Below, one piece after another: positions 1 to 10,456 of a stretch of 64,000 bases of DNA (position 1 is the first letter of the stretch; every line of letters begins with the position of its first letter). This DNA comes from Trichoplax sp. H2 (lineage: Eukaryota; Placozoa; Uniplacotomia; Trichoplacea): contig NOWV01000103.1 in NCBI GenBank assembly GCA_003344405.1, positions 186,001-250,000 on the forward strand, read 5' to 3'. A model generated the notes under the pieces. That model searched no databases. It worked only from the letters and a program-made list of their open reading frames with translations, and was not told the DNA's origin. A program made the position numbers and the translations under genes.

Positions 1-255
1 AAAAAGTACAGCAGATAGCTCGGAAATATTCGTAACTTACTAAACAGATTAATTTAAGGGATTCGTACTTTACATTAATCTGATTTTGATTTTGACTTAA
101 TCGCAAAATAGGCCAGAATTCCAGCAACAGTTGGCATATTCTATTGAAACAAATGACAGAAATTAGCTATTAAGGTTAAGGTTAATAAGAGTGATATCAG
201 GTGTATTTTAGACCAAAACATTTTTTAGACGATTAATACACATATCGTGAGACTT

Positions 256-3200
256 TTAGGGAGTGATGTATTTGGTAATTAGTATCACCTGAACGACGAG
301 ATATACAACCCCAACATATGCCGCAATTCCAATAGCTAGGAAGAGATCAAATAAAGCTGGCTTGACCCTACCAATGGTGTAATCGTAAAAATCCAGTCAA
401 TGTCACATGTAATGATTGTTTCATTAATAATATTCAACAAGGTATCTTGTATAAGAGCTTATTAGCTAAATATTACCTGTATGCATGTAACTGCATTAGT
501 GAAGAATCATAAAATATGAATTCCGGGTCCCTATGCAACATTTGAAACATTTCTTTATTAGTACGTTCATGTTATTAATTAAGTAAAGTATTACGCAGAA
601 AATACTATATAATCATCAATAAATCATTATAGTTATATGCAGTAACTTTAATTTATTGATCAAAAATTAATTGTACTTTTTATCAGGGCGCATGATAATT
701 TTTTTCACATCTTTTAGGTGGGCTGTCATGACCTAAGCAGTAATAAAATTAGTGTGTAAAAATTTTACTCGGCGGACAGAAATAATAAGTTAAAATCTTA
801 TGGTACCTGTTCAAAAGCGTTCAATAAATTATGATCTTTTCCGAATAATTGCGCTCCTCTGGGCTGCTTTGTAAGTTGATGCATCCAGGTTTCGATGAAA
901 TCACGATGTAATGACTTAAATAGAAATTGTACAAATTTGCATTAAATAGGTGGCATGCAATATCGATTAACCATCAAATATGCGTTAGATGAAGCAGTCA
1001 CTATACATATGTATTAACTCAGTACAAACCAATTCATCTGTTAATAATTGAAATTGCTGTTCTTGTAGCTACAAGTAACGATAAAAGTAGGAGATTCTTA
1101 AAAGGTAGGGTTATGACTGAAGTTATAATTATCAGCGAGATAAAGAGTGAACTATAAAATATTTCATTAAAATTTACCTGAGATGAAAGGTTAAATATAT
1201 AGCGTGCAACAGATTCTCCAATAAATTTTACATTTTTCTCAATGATATCAACATTGGCTTCGAATCTGCCGTGAGAAGGTGCTGATTAGCTATAAATTAT
1301 TACAATAGCATGATAACAAGTTAACTATTACATGATCGCTTAGACCACTAATGCTGACCTAGTATCCGAGATAGTTCGCCGTCCTTTATCTACGTGATGA
1401 TTAAAGTGTGAGATTGTTCCGGAAGGCAGACGTCTGAGTGAAAATCTTTCATGCTCCCAGGAAAGCAAATCCTCTCCTAAGTTAATCTTCTTATGTATCA
1501 TCGTGAAGTTGATTCCAAGCATTTCAGCAGTTTGTTTGAATTCCTATAACGGTTCATGATATAGTATTTGCTGATATTAGCGTGTAGACTTCACAAAAAT
1601 AATGCTAATCACGTATATAAATTAACCTTTACAAGAGCATAACCAGCAGTATCTTCCTTAGGTGGTTTCGATACATGGAGATGTAAATTTTCTGAACGAC
1701 CAATGGAATCGATACATACAACGTAGTCAACGTCGGTCAATAGGTTGGAATCTAGGTCACAAAGGATTCAGCGGAGATTACATCATAGTACGTATCTCTT
1801 TCCATTTATCAATCTACACTAATACCTGCAGAATCTAATTCTTCTTCAATCCACTTTTTTGTTCCGTGATAATTAAAATTTCCACCCGCCGTGAGGACAA
1901 AGAGTAAGTTGTATCTAATAGAAGATATGTCAGCGTCAATACTATTTATCGCTATCCATTAGTAAACTTATTCTTCACAAGAAATCATACCTTGATCGCA
2001 TTTTCCCAGATTTATACATACTGAAATATACAGAATATGGAATTAGGTAAATAATTAAACTTAAAACTCTTAAACACTATCATTGATCGAAGCAAATAAA
2101 ACCTTGAAAATAATCGAGCAAGTTCTAAAAGAGCAACAACACCACTACCGTTAGTATCATAACCGTACGCCAGTCCCTATTCGTGTTACATAAGCAATTG
2201 AAATAAGTTATATTAAATACATTACGACATAAAGTAACTCTTAAGTATCAACAATGAATCTAGAGTTGCAGAAGTGATACTTCAAATAATCATGTAATAG
2301 TATAATTGATAGCTGGAATAGATTTTATATATTGCATTAATGGTTCCTAATTTTATGTAACTGCTTTACTTGCAGCACTGAGATGTTGTTCATCACTATC
2401 TATGTCTATCAAAGGCGCAGTTTTAAAAAATAAACCGTATTTCATGGAAAGAATAGTTACATAAGCTCAAATTGTTAAACAGTCTTACAGGTGCGATTCC
2501 AAAAGAATCGTAGTGTGTTACAAATGCTATAGTAGGAAGTTGTTCTTCTATGCCAAATCCTATCAGCTTGCCCTAGAATGATACATAAGCAGACATAGCC
2601 CTTTATTATTATTTATCACTAAATGGAAAGTTTAACTAGCCAAAGTATCATTGTAATATACGTGATATTAAAGTACTAAATTATATATTGTAGTATGCAT
2701 GTTTTACTATAATATATTGAGAAACGCTCTAAATAAATAACTTACGTAAAAATTGACTAATTTTGCATCGCTGTCTGGTTTAGATTCTTTACCATCACTG
2801 TAGATTTGGTAACCAAAGCTTGCAACGGAATCAAGAATGGCTACGAAGAATTAAGGATAAATTAAATTAATTGAAATGTAAATGTTAGTACTGCAGTTCA
2901 ATCTTCTATTTGATAATTTAAGAGTTAGCATAAAATAGGACAAATTTCCACGTGACGTTCTTGACTATATGAAGAATAGTAAATAGGGATTATTACCTGC
3001 TATTGCTGTCGATCCAGAAGTGGCATCTGCAGACTGTTGTATTTCTGTATATATCGATGTTAAGTTTGCATCTTCAACGGTGAAATACACTGGTACGGGC
3101 ACTTCTTCTTCCATAATTTGGTGCTCTAATTCCAGCCAGTCCTACAAGGCGATAAATTTATTATATAAGCTACTGTATTTGCACACAGACACAGATGAAT

Positions 3201-4271
3201 ACATTTTTTCTCAAAAGCCAGCAGCTTTGATAAAGAGAAAATAAGGAATAAAATGCTTATTGGTCAAAGTTTTAGCCATAATCTTTTGTCGCATAGTCGT
3301 AGAGACTAAACAAAGGTATAATGTACATATCGTATTACTGTAAAAGAATTATTTTCCAGTGCTACGATACCTAGTTTATAATTATGATTAATATAGCAAT
3401 TGTTGGAGAGGTTGTAGGTTCATTGGAATCACTTTAAAGTTTACATTATGCCGATAGAGTAGGTTGTAAATTGAAAAGTCTCCTACTAGTTGACATTCTA
3501 CCGAATCGATGTCTAATGAAGCCTTAGGTAGGATTATTGATCAGTGTTAGAACCAAGCATACTATGCTACTACAGAGGTATTTGTTAACCTTTATGAAAT
3601 AATCATTAGGCCAATATTCAATCTAGCGCAGCCAGCACTATTTGTACAGTGTGCATACCTTTCTATTTTCCATGGGTGAGGTGTAGAATTCGGACGGTAA
3701 TAGTACAACTATCGCTCCAGCCCCATTATTGATTAGGGCTTGAAATTTATCTATGGTCAAATCGGCTATACGTATAAAAATGCATCGGCGTAGAATTAAA
3801 TCGGAATTTGCTAAACGTACTTCCATATTGACAAGAGCACTTTTACAGCCTGTTAAAAACAAAGTTGAATTCCAATTGAATGGTTTGATTGATTTATAAA
3901 ATTGCAATAAAAAAGGCATCATGAATTCAATCTTTTCAAAAAGAAAGAAGGGTATTAAGCATAGATAATCAAGATTAATCATTGTCATCATGAGGAAAAG
4001 TTAAAACGGTCAAAAACAGGATTTAAATATCAATATTATTCAAGGTAATACCATAAGATACTCCATGCAATTGATATTGCTGCATTCGAAAAGCTTGAAA
4101 AGCATATGAGCCATCACATGGAGTCATACAAGACATTACAATCACGACAGCTGTAAGGAAGGCTGTCAATGTCTTTGTCCAACTCATCATCATTGCATCC
4201 TTGGCCATGAACATGAGTGTAAAGCTTGTTTTTGTAGTTAGCCAGACGAAAGCAAGAGCAATATAAAGCAA
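256..4271 (-). CDS. NCLN: Nicalin (NCLN), ER membrane M28-like protein
   Basis: Nicalin is a single-pass ER membrane protein with a peptidase-like lumenal domain. It forms the BOS complex with NOMO and TMEM147, which helps insert multipass proteins (family knowledge). Exons read 5'->3' on the minus strand: 4271-4052, 3849-3659, 3141-2997, 2840-2746, 2572-2489, 2176-2103, 2020-1991, 1914-1826, 1751-1627, 1543-1359, 1265-1178, 914-807, 732-677, 552-477, 367-256. Recognisable blocks in order are [10 protein letters not shown] after the N-terminal hydrophobic segment, [84 protein letters not shown], and a C-terminal membrane helix beginning [17 protein letters not shown]. These align along the whole human protein. 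The start is uncertain: several in-frame Met codons precede the hydrophobic segment, and the most upstream is used. The joint between the exons at 732-677 and 552-477 is off by one base, so one of those boundaries or a base in a poly-A run is wrong. Confidence 0.9.
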
Positions 4272-4369
4272 TCAGCGGAACTGGTTAGGCATCTACTAGT
4301 CAAGGGATTGCAATTTCTTGCGACCTGGCCTGAATGGCTGAAGGAAAGGGAAGTGAACACGAATATGCA

Positions 4370-4510
4370 GCTCTATGCGTACTGTACATCCATTACAATG
4401 CTGTACTGTACACTGAGTGGACTGTACTGTACAGTACAGTACAGTACGTACAGTACAGTACAGTACATACAGTACAAGTACAGTACTGTATACTGTAAAG
4501 TACTAGGCGC
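4370..4510. repeat. Dense CAGTA/TACTG palindromic repeat cluster
   Basis: About 140 bases are made almost entirely of overlapping TACAGTAC, GTACTGTAC and CAGTACTGTA words. The pentamer CAGTA and its complement TACTG alternate in both orientations, so the tract is rich in perfect palindromes such as TACAGTACTGTA. It lies about 100-240 bases upstream of the inferred nicalin start on the opposite strand. It could be a microsatellite or a promoter element. Confidence 0.8.
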
Positions 4511-4542
4511 ACTGTAGCTTGTAGCCTTGATGGGCCATGTAC

Positions 4543-5130
4543 ATGCGCTGTATGACTAGACTCTAGGGGCTAGAAGGGCTTACAACACTAAACATATTAG
4601 TATGCAACAGACTAAACCGAGAGTGAAGAGCAGACAACAATAGCACAAAGAAGCTCCGAGTGCCTGAGCATTACTGAGCATAGCCCAAAATCCTTGATAC
4701 ATTCTCTTTTCGTTTGGAAGTGCTTGTTTGTAGTATACACAGAAAGTTGTAGAGTTGGTAGTAAGAACATATATATGTTATATATATAGAATTCATATGA
4801 TCATAATATCATATTCCTTACAGAGGTAAAAATGGTCACCATACTGTACTGTACTGTACTGTGTACAGTACTGTATATGCGCTGTATGACTAGAACTCTA
4901 GGGCTAGAGGGGCCCGCAACACTACACATAATAGTATGCAACAGACTAAACGGAGAGTGAAGATCACACAACAGTAGCACAAAGTAGCTCCGAGTGCCTG
5001 AACATAACCCCAAAATCCTTGATACACTCTCTTTTCGTTTAGAAGTCCTTGTTTGTAGCATACACAGAAAGTTGTAGAGTGGGTAGCAAGAACATATAGA
5101 ATTCATACGATCATAATATCATATTCCTTA
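4543..5130. repeat. Tandem duplication, two copies of about 250-280 bp
   Basis: Copy A spans about 4543-4820 and copy B about 4878-5130. Both begin with GCGCTGTATGACTAGA or a close form, share a run about starting GCAACAGACTAAAC and the later CTCTTTTCGTTTGGAAG-type block, and end in TCATAATATCATATTCCTTA. The copies differ by several substitutions and by small indels, including a short TATATA expansion in copy A. A short TGTACTGTACTG tract lies between them. I see no coding signal. Confidence 0.8.
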
Positions 5131-5514
5131 AATTCATACGTACTATATGGAGTAAGTGATTATTTCACGTTCTGATTGTGATAGACTGTCAGTACGTGTA
5201 CTGTGTCATGTTATGTAATATAGCGTAGAATAACTACAAGACCGGCGAATAAATTACTCACGATCAGTGTACGGGATATATACGTCAATTTCTTGTAAGA
5301 ACATATAGAATTCATACGATCATAATATCATACTCCTTAAATTCATACGTACTATATGGAGTAAGTGATTATTTCACGTTCTGATTGTGATAGACTGTCA
5401 GTACGAGTACTGTGTCATGTTATTTAATATACTGTAGAATAACTACAAGACCGGTGAATAAATTACTCACGATCAGTATACAGGATATATACAGTATGTC
5501 AGTTTCTTGCAAAG
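5088..5514. repeat. Second tandem duplication, two copies of about 210 bp
   Basis: The end of the preceding duplicated unit, starting AAGAACATATAGAATTCATA, is itself duplicated. Copies are at about 5088-5296 and 5297-5514 and are nearly identical through the phrases GGAGTAAGTGATTATTTCAC and AATAACTACAAGACCGG. This makes a nested, stepwise duplication array upstream of nicalin. No gene is visible in it. Confidence 0.8.
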
Positions 5515-6272
5515 TACAAAATTCGGACAGTCAAATATGAATATACTGTATAGTATAGATAGAGATAATAATTTGACTATCAACTTCAGGTCAGACGTGA
5601 ATTCCATGGGAGATGAAACTTAATAGGTAGATGAATTGTTAAAATATTCATTTATCAGGTATAACATGCTTTATAATCGTACAATAGTTAGAGTACGATG
5701 AGATAATAGGCATGCTTTTTTTTATCTACTTCTTCGAGAATGACTATGCACTATAATAAAACAACCCCAAACGACCCTTCATACGCGTACGCGCATACTA
5801 TAATCTATATTTTATATTATGCATCACACCCAACTTAAATTCGCGGATATTCACTATATAAATGCAAAGCTAATCATTACTAATAAAAAATCGCTAAAAT
5901 AGAAATATACATGTGCTTAATTTATTTGGTATAATGTAAAGTTTTAGATGAACGGAAAAGCAATACACTGGAATTATTCAATCGTAATAATTATAATTGA
6001 TTCTATTTTAATTAGATTACATGTAATTATATGTATGCCATCAGAAAATTAAAAGAGCATCAGTAACTCAGTATCATCATATCTTACGATACACGACATT
6101 ACCGTACATTTTACATTTCATACGTAGGCTATAATTGTAATATTGTACAATGCAAATTCAGTATACCACCTTGTTATATTGCATATCAGTTTATCGTATT
6201 CTATGCATTCATAGCCAATATTTATATAATTGATACGACAGTACAATCACTTCAATAGTTGAGGATAGCAGA
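5515..6272. other. Non-coding spacer downstream of RIIAD1-like gene
   Basis: This stretch is AT-rich and stop-dense in all frames. Apart from isolated TACTGTA words near 5545 I see no repeat array, exon or RNA gene. It holds the 3' flank of the RIIAD1-like gene and the far upstream flank of nicalin. Confidence 0.6.
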
Positions 6273-7845
6273 TTATTTATTCAATAACTTGCGGCTGTTT
6301 CTCCTAATATTTAATGATCTTTCTTGTACTTGGTTACTAATCCTACCGTTTAGTGTTGGGTCTGTAAAATAAGCTAAAATAAAAGCGAAACTTAAGTCCT
6401 CAGCGAAAATATATAGAAATTAAATTCACAATATAAGATAGTCGTGATATCGTAACTTAATATAGGCTAAATAGAATAAAGTAAAAGGATAACTTGATAC
6501 AGTATAATACGCGTATATTGCTGGTTTCTCGATTACGATAATTAATACATTGCAAATGAATGGAGTACAATATTGAATCTGACGCTCTTACATGCAATAA
6601 AAGTCTGTGGATCATCTGGCTGCTTGTTGAGAATGTCCCTGAGAAGAAATTAATAATAATTGATTTATTGAGCATAACTTAAAGTATAATACACTGAATA
6701 AAGTTGTACCTATTAAAATGCACCTGTTGTAGTAAGTTTATGTCAATTAATAACTATACTTTAATGAACAGCAAATAACTTTGCTTGTACTGCACATGTA
6801 TAATACGAAGGTTGCAAATGATCCAAATTTGTTATTGTTTAAAGTTATGGGCATAATTTCTATAAATAGACTAATAATTAAGCTATGAAGCTGCCTATAG
6901 TTGCAATCAATAAACTTATATCGTTAGAAGATATAAATTTCACATAAATACTGATGAAAAGCAAATGTAAAGAATCAGTCTATTGAGCGCAATAAAACGA
7001 TTATTCTGAACGTTTTGACGATGCAATTGCCACTACGTATTTGATTTCTGATGTAAATGTCGATAAACTGCTAATGTAAAGAAGTGTCTTTCTTGCTCTT
7101 ATTCCATTATAATTCTCTTTTCACTTTTATGAAGATACTCTAAATATTGGGGACTAACTATGTGTTCACGATTTACAACGCCGACGGTGCAAAAAATTAC
7201 AGCTTTCATAAACACTATTTTCAAACAGATTGCATAAAAATGCGATAAAAAATAATGTGCATACGGTAGATACATCCTTTATTTAATGAGTTGTATAGCA
7301 TAATTCTATGAAGTCTGATCTATAGTATGTCAGTATTTCAAAGTATTAAATACTATTTTATATTACTGTAATACAGTATTATGCTCGAGTCGCATATTGC
7401 CTTCGTGATGAAGACAGTACAATCTCGGTAATTTTCGTAGTGTAAGTACCTTTTAGCTATCAATTTTACTTTAGAGCTTCATACTAGAATGTAAATATAA
7501 TCGATAGCCTCATGGTTAATCTAGAAGGAAATTACCTCATTACACCAGCTGTCATTAGCTGTATTTCTGGATGCTTCCGAAAATAATGTTCGTTCTCTTG
7601 TCTGATTTTAATCTGTTAAATTATAATAATTATAGAAACAAGATAACTTTATGAAATCAAATTGTAACGAGTCGTTTTTTAAATAATAATGCTGTATAAT
7701 TTGAAGGAAAAATTTATCTATAGGCGGTTACTATCTATATATTACTGACTTTCAATTGATCCAATTTCTGTTGCTGTTCTTCAGATAACGCTCCAAGATC
7801 GTTCGATTCCCGACTGCTTATTTCAACACCCTCTTTTGCTTCCAT
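6273..7845 (-). CDS. RIIAD1: RIIAD1-like small protein with RIIa docking domain
   Basis: This is a predicted 106-residue protein. Proteins of this family carry a dimerisation/docking fold like that of PKA type II regulatory subunits, which in ciliated cells binds A-kinase anchoring proteins (family knowledge). Exons on the minus strand: 7845-7750, 7612-7536, 6638-6592, 6373-6273. All four join in frame with GT-AG borders and end in TAA. The N-terminus has LGALSEEQQQKLDQLKIKIR, then ENEHYFRKHPEIQLMTAGVM, then a short exon with DILNKQPDDPQTFIA, and finally SYFTDPTLNGRI. The order and spacing match the human RIIAD1 motifs (PGALSAAQLEQL, NEKYLRTHKEVEWL, YFTDPRLPNKI). Length is close to the human protein (about 92 residues), with a slightly longer basic C-terminus. 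It is easily missed because no single exon encodes more than about 33 residues. Confidence 0.8.
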
Positions 7846-8506
7846 TATACTGCTTACGGATATTATAATCCCTATAATATCGAGTTTAGAAATATTCCAA
7901 GTGTCAATTATTTCATATTTAAAGAAATTACTACGAAAGATGTGCTTTAAATATGTTATTGAACTAGCTGATGTAATGAATTTAAATTTGCAATCGTCTT
8001 AACATGATAGTTTAGCACTTACACGATTTCTGGTCTTTTGAGTTAAAAAACTATCAATCATTACTTACTTGTTTTTATGTAATTATTCCGTATAGGTATC
8101 CCAGAAATTCGAAATCACAGTCTAGCACATAGTATCCTTGAAGTTCATATAAAATGTAAACTGATCATCGAGTATCAGGTTGGTACTGCACTATTAGTAA
8201 GGATTAATTTTACAACTGTATGTACCTATGTACTCGTGTACTAACGCATACAGCGGATAAATTTACACTTTATTCTCTATGATGTATTTGCAGAATTGCA
8301 GTCTTCTATAGAAGTTATTCATATTTTGTTTTCACAGTTTAACAAAACATTCATAGATACTCTGCTTGCGCTGTTGCTATGATACAGTTTATGGGATGAT
8401 TTACTTCGTACTGTATCTGGGACTACTACAAATGAAAGGTACTCATTACCGCACGGTACTAAACCACCCCACACAGTATTGAATAGTGCCTCACTACTAT
8501 ATAAAA
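7846..8506. other. Upstream spacer of RIIAD1-like gene
   Basis: This is AT-rich sequence without a supported exon. It would contain the RIIAD1-like promoter. Scattered ACTGTA words are present towards 8395-8470. An open stretch at 8319-8519 on the minus strand has no family signature and no splice context, and I treat it as chance. Confidence 0.5.
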
Positions 8507-8727
8507 CAATAATATGCAAATGCAGGCAGAAACTGTAGTAACAGTATTATACAGTAATTACTGTACTAGTTCTCTTAATATTATTAATATTAATTTCAAA
8601 TCGGCAGTAACTTAAACCTTTATAGCAAAAGATATTTTTATAAGTGAAATTGGACAAATTTACCACGTAATCAAATTGATAATAGGCTTGCATGCAAATG
8701 TATACTAATTAATATACAGTACACTAT
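8507..8727. repeat. 221-bp block, copy 1 of a pair around an assembly gap
   Basis: The block begins CAATAATATGCAAATGCAGG and ends CAGTACACTAT. It recurs nearly identically at 9263-9483, immediately after a run of 20 N. Sequence beyond each copy differs. The pattern suggests two haplotypes placed side by side at a scaffold join, though a true local duplication is possible. Confidence 0.8.
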
Positions 8728-9242
8728 TGTGATATATACCAATCACGAAATTCCAATTTTTAGAAAAATAAGGGCTTTATTGAATCTTATACAAAGATTA
8801 ACTACACAGCTCTACTCTAGCCGAATACTACTTCTAAAGACTTCTAGAACGAACTAACAGAATAATCTAAAGTTGCATGCTTTTATACTTTTCGTAGCAT
8901 TCGCAGCTACAATCCGCATGGCAACCTTTTACCTTATTTTACACATAGTTAAATTATTCTTAGTAAGACTATTCTACTGCGGACCATCATTAATCCAATA
9001 TGGATACGACTACAGTACTTACGTAGACATTATTCACACCAGCCAAAGTACAATGAATTAACCATATCCTAATATATGATTTACAGTTCTATTTTTACCT
9101 ACAGCCATATTAGTAACTCAACAGCTTACTGTATATAGTCATCTGTACTCTAGCATAGAGTCTCTACCACTACAGTCTATAGTTACAGCTACCAAATATC
9201 TCTTAGGATAAATATCTACCGTACATTATACTACACATGGCT
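8728..9242. other. Unassigned 515-bp segment between duplicate and gap
   Basis: This segment is present only after copy 1 of the duplicated block. Its composition differs from its surroundings: the plus strand is C-richer than the flanks and has few GT/AG splice contexts. An open stretch at 8873-9061 would give a hydrophobic 62-residue peptide, but I do not recognise a family in it. It may be a haplotype-specific insertion such as a fragment of a mobile element or organellar DNA. Confidence 0.4.
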
Positions 9243-9262
9243 NNNNNNNNNNNNNNNNNNNN
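9243..9262. other. Assembly gap (20 N)
   Basis: Twenty consecutive N mark a contig join. Since the right-hand contig starts with the duplicated 221-bp block, the join is suspect. Confidence 1.
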
Positions 9263-9483
9263 CAATAATATGCAAATGCAGGCAGAAACTGTAGTAACAG
9301 TATTATACAGTAATTACTGTACTAGTTCCCTTAATATTATTAATATTAATTTCAAATCGGCAGTAACTTAAACCTTTATAGCAAAAGATATTTTTATAAG
9401 TGAAATTGGACAAATTTACCACGTAATCAAATTGATAATAGACTTGCATGCAAATGTATATTTATTAGTATACAGTACACTAT
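9263..9483. repeat. 221-bp block, copy 2
   Basis: This copy matches 8507-8727 apart from a few substitutions (for example near TATTTATTAG versus ACTAATTAAT close to its end). It starts directly at the contig edge. Confidence 0.8.
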
Positions 9484-10456
9484 CTAGAGGTGGGCATCCA
9501 TAGGTAGCGTCGAGAATACTAAGAGAATTATGAAAGGCCTAGTGTATGAATTATGCGTACGAGTACTGTGCTTGTCTATCATACTCAGAGTAACAGTGGT
9601 ATGTAATCACAATATACTACTTTATTAATTATTGAAGTTTAAGGGATCGATTCTGTGTATCCTATTTCATAAAGATTCGAAATTTACCTTCTGCTTTTTG
9701 AAAAGCACCTACAACGCTCATACTTTGGGTTATTATCGTGAGGTTTTAGTTCATGCATAAAATGAACTATACACTTTGTAAGATAGTATTAACTGTAAAC
9801 AATAGTGATGCTGTAGTCAACTACGTACTCATACAATTACTCCAACAAACACGTTAATTAAGTAACTCTAATTATTTAAAGCTACAACATAATGCTTACA
9901 GAAGGTTAACTATTCTTAATAGCCATTTAGCGGATTTATAGCTAGGAAAATAGTCTTATATAGTCAGTAATAATACGATATCGGAGTTCTGTCTATATCA
10001 AATTAATCATAAATATTTGAGCATATTTTATTAATAGATTTGCTATGATAACAGTGTGAGTAACTAATTACCTTCACCAGTAATTATATGTAATAAATAT
10101 ATATTTATATATATAATGTATATAATTAATTAATTAATTATTCTGTATAAACTGATACTTTAAGTAATGGCAAATAAGTTCATCCATCATTTAGACTGTA
10201 CAGAATTCGAACTTACAAATTTATCTGATTCATTAGTATCATATTTATGAATCTTGGTAATAATAATTATAATTCTTCCTAACTCTGTTTTGTCGTTTGG
10301 TGCATTTACTGAAAATACTTGTATTTGATATCGGTAATCATGAAGGACGCTTGATAAGAGCGCTAAAGATTGTTGATGTTTGTGTATAACAGATAATACA
10401 ACATTTCTCAAGTTTAAAATTTCTATAAATTAATAAGTATTATATGATCTATAATA
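9484..10456. other. Spacer downstream of NAGLU, two weak exon candidates
   Basis: On the minus strand two stretches have splice-like borders: about 10422-10310, preceded by TTTATAG and followed by GTAAAT, which would encode VVLSVIHKHQQSLALLSSVL; and about 9722-9688. I do not recognise a family, the two do not join into a clear protein, and nothing upstream is left for a first exon before NAGLU. A TATATA and TTAATTAATTAA low-complexity tract lies at about 10085-10140. The rest looks non-coding. Confidence 0.3.

Noticed and set aside
75-137. A 20-residue minus-strand open frame with splice-like upstream border (hydrophobic then KSKSKSD tail).
   Set aside because: It lies after the nicalin stop, has no upstream partner exon of its own and is too short to support a gene; it might at most be an alternative last exon.
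2370-2430. Coding-looking stretch in a nicalin intron with a GTAAAG donor.
   Set aside because: Including it disrupts the exact match between HYDSFGIAP and the following GYDTNGSG block; the flanking exons join in frame without it.
3020-3244. Plus-strand open frame of 74 residues.
   Set aside because: It is the antisense shadow of a nicalin exon (2997-3141).
8873-9061. Hydrophobic 62-residue plus-strand frame, considered as a mitochondrial ND-type fragment.
   Set aside because: I could not match it to a specific subunit; kept only as an unassigned segment.
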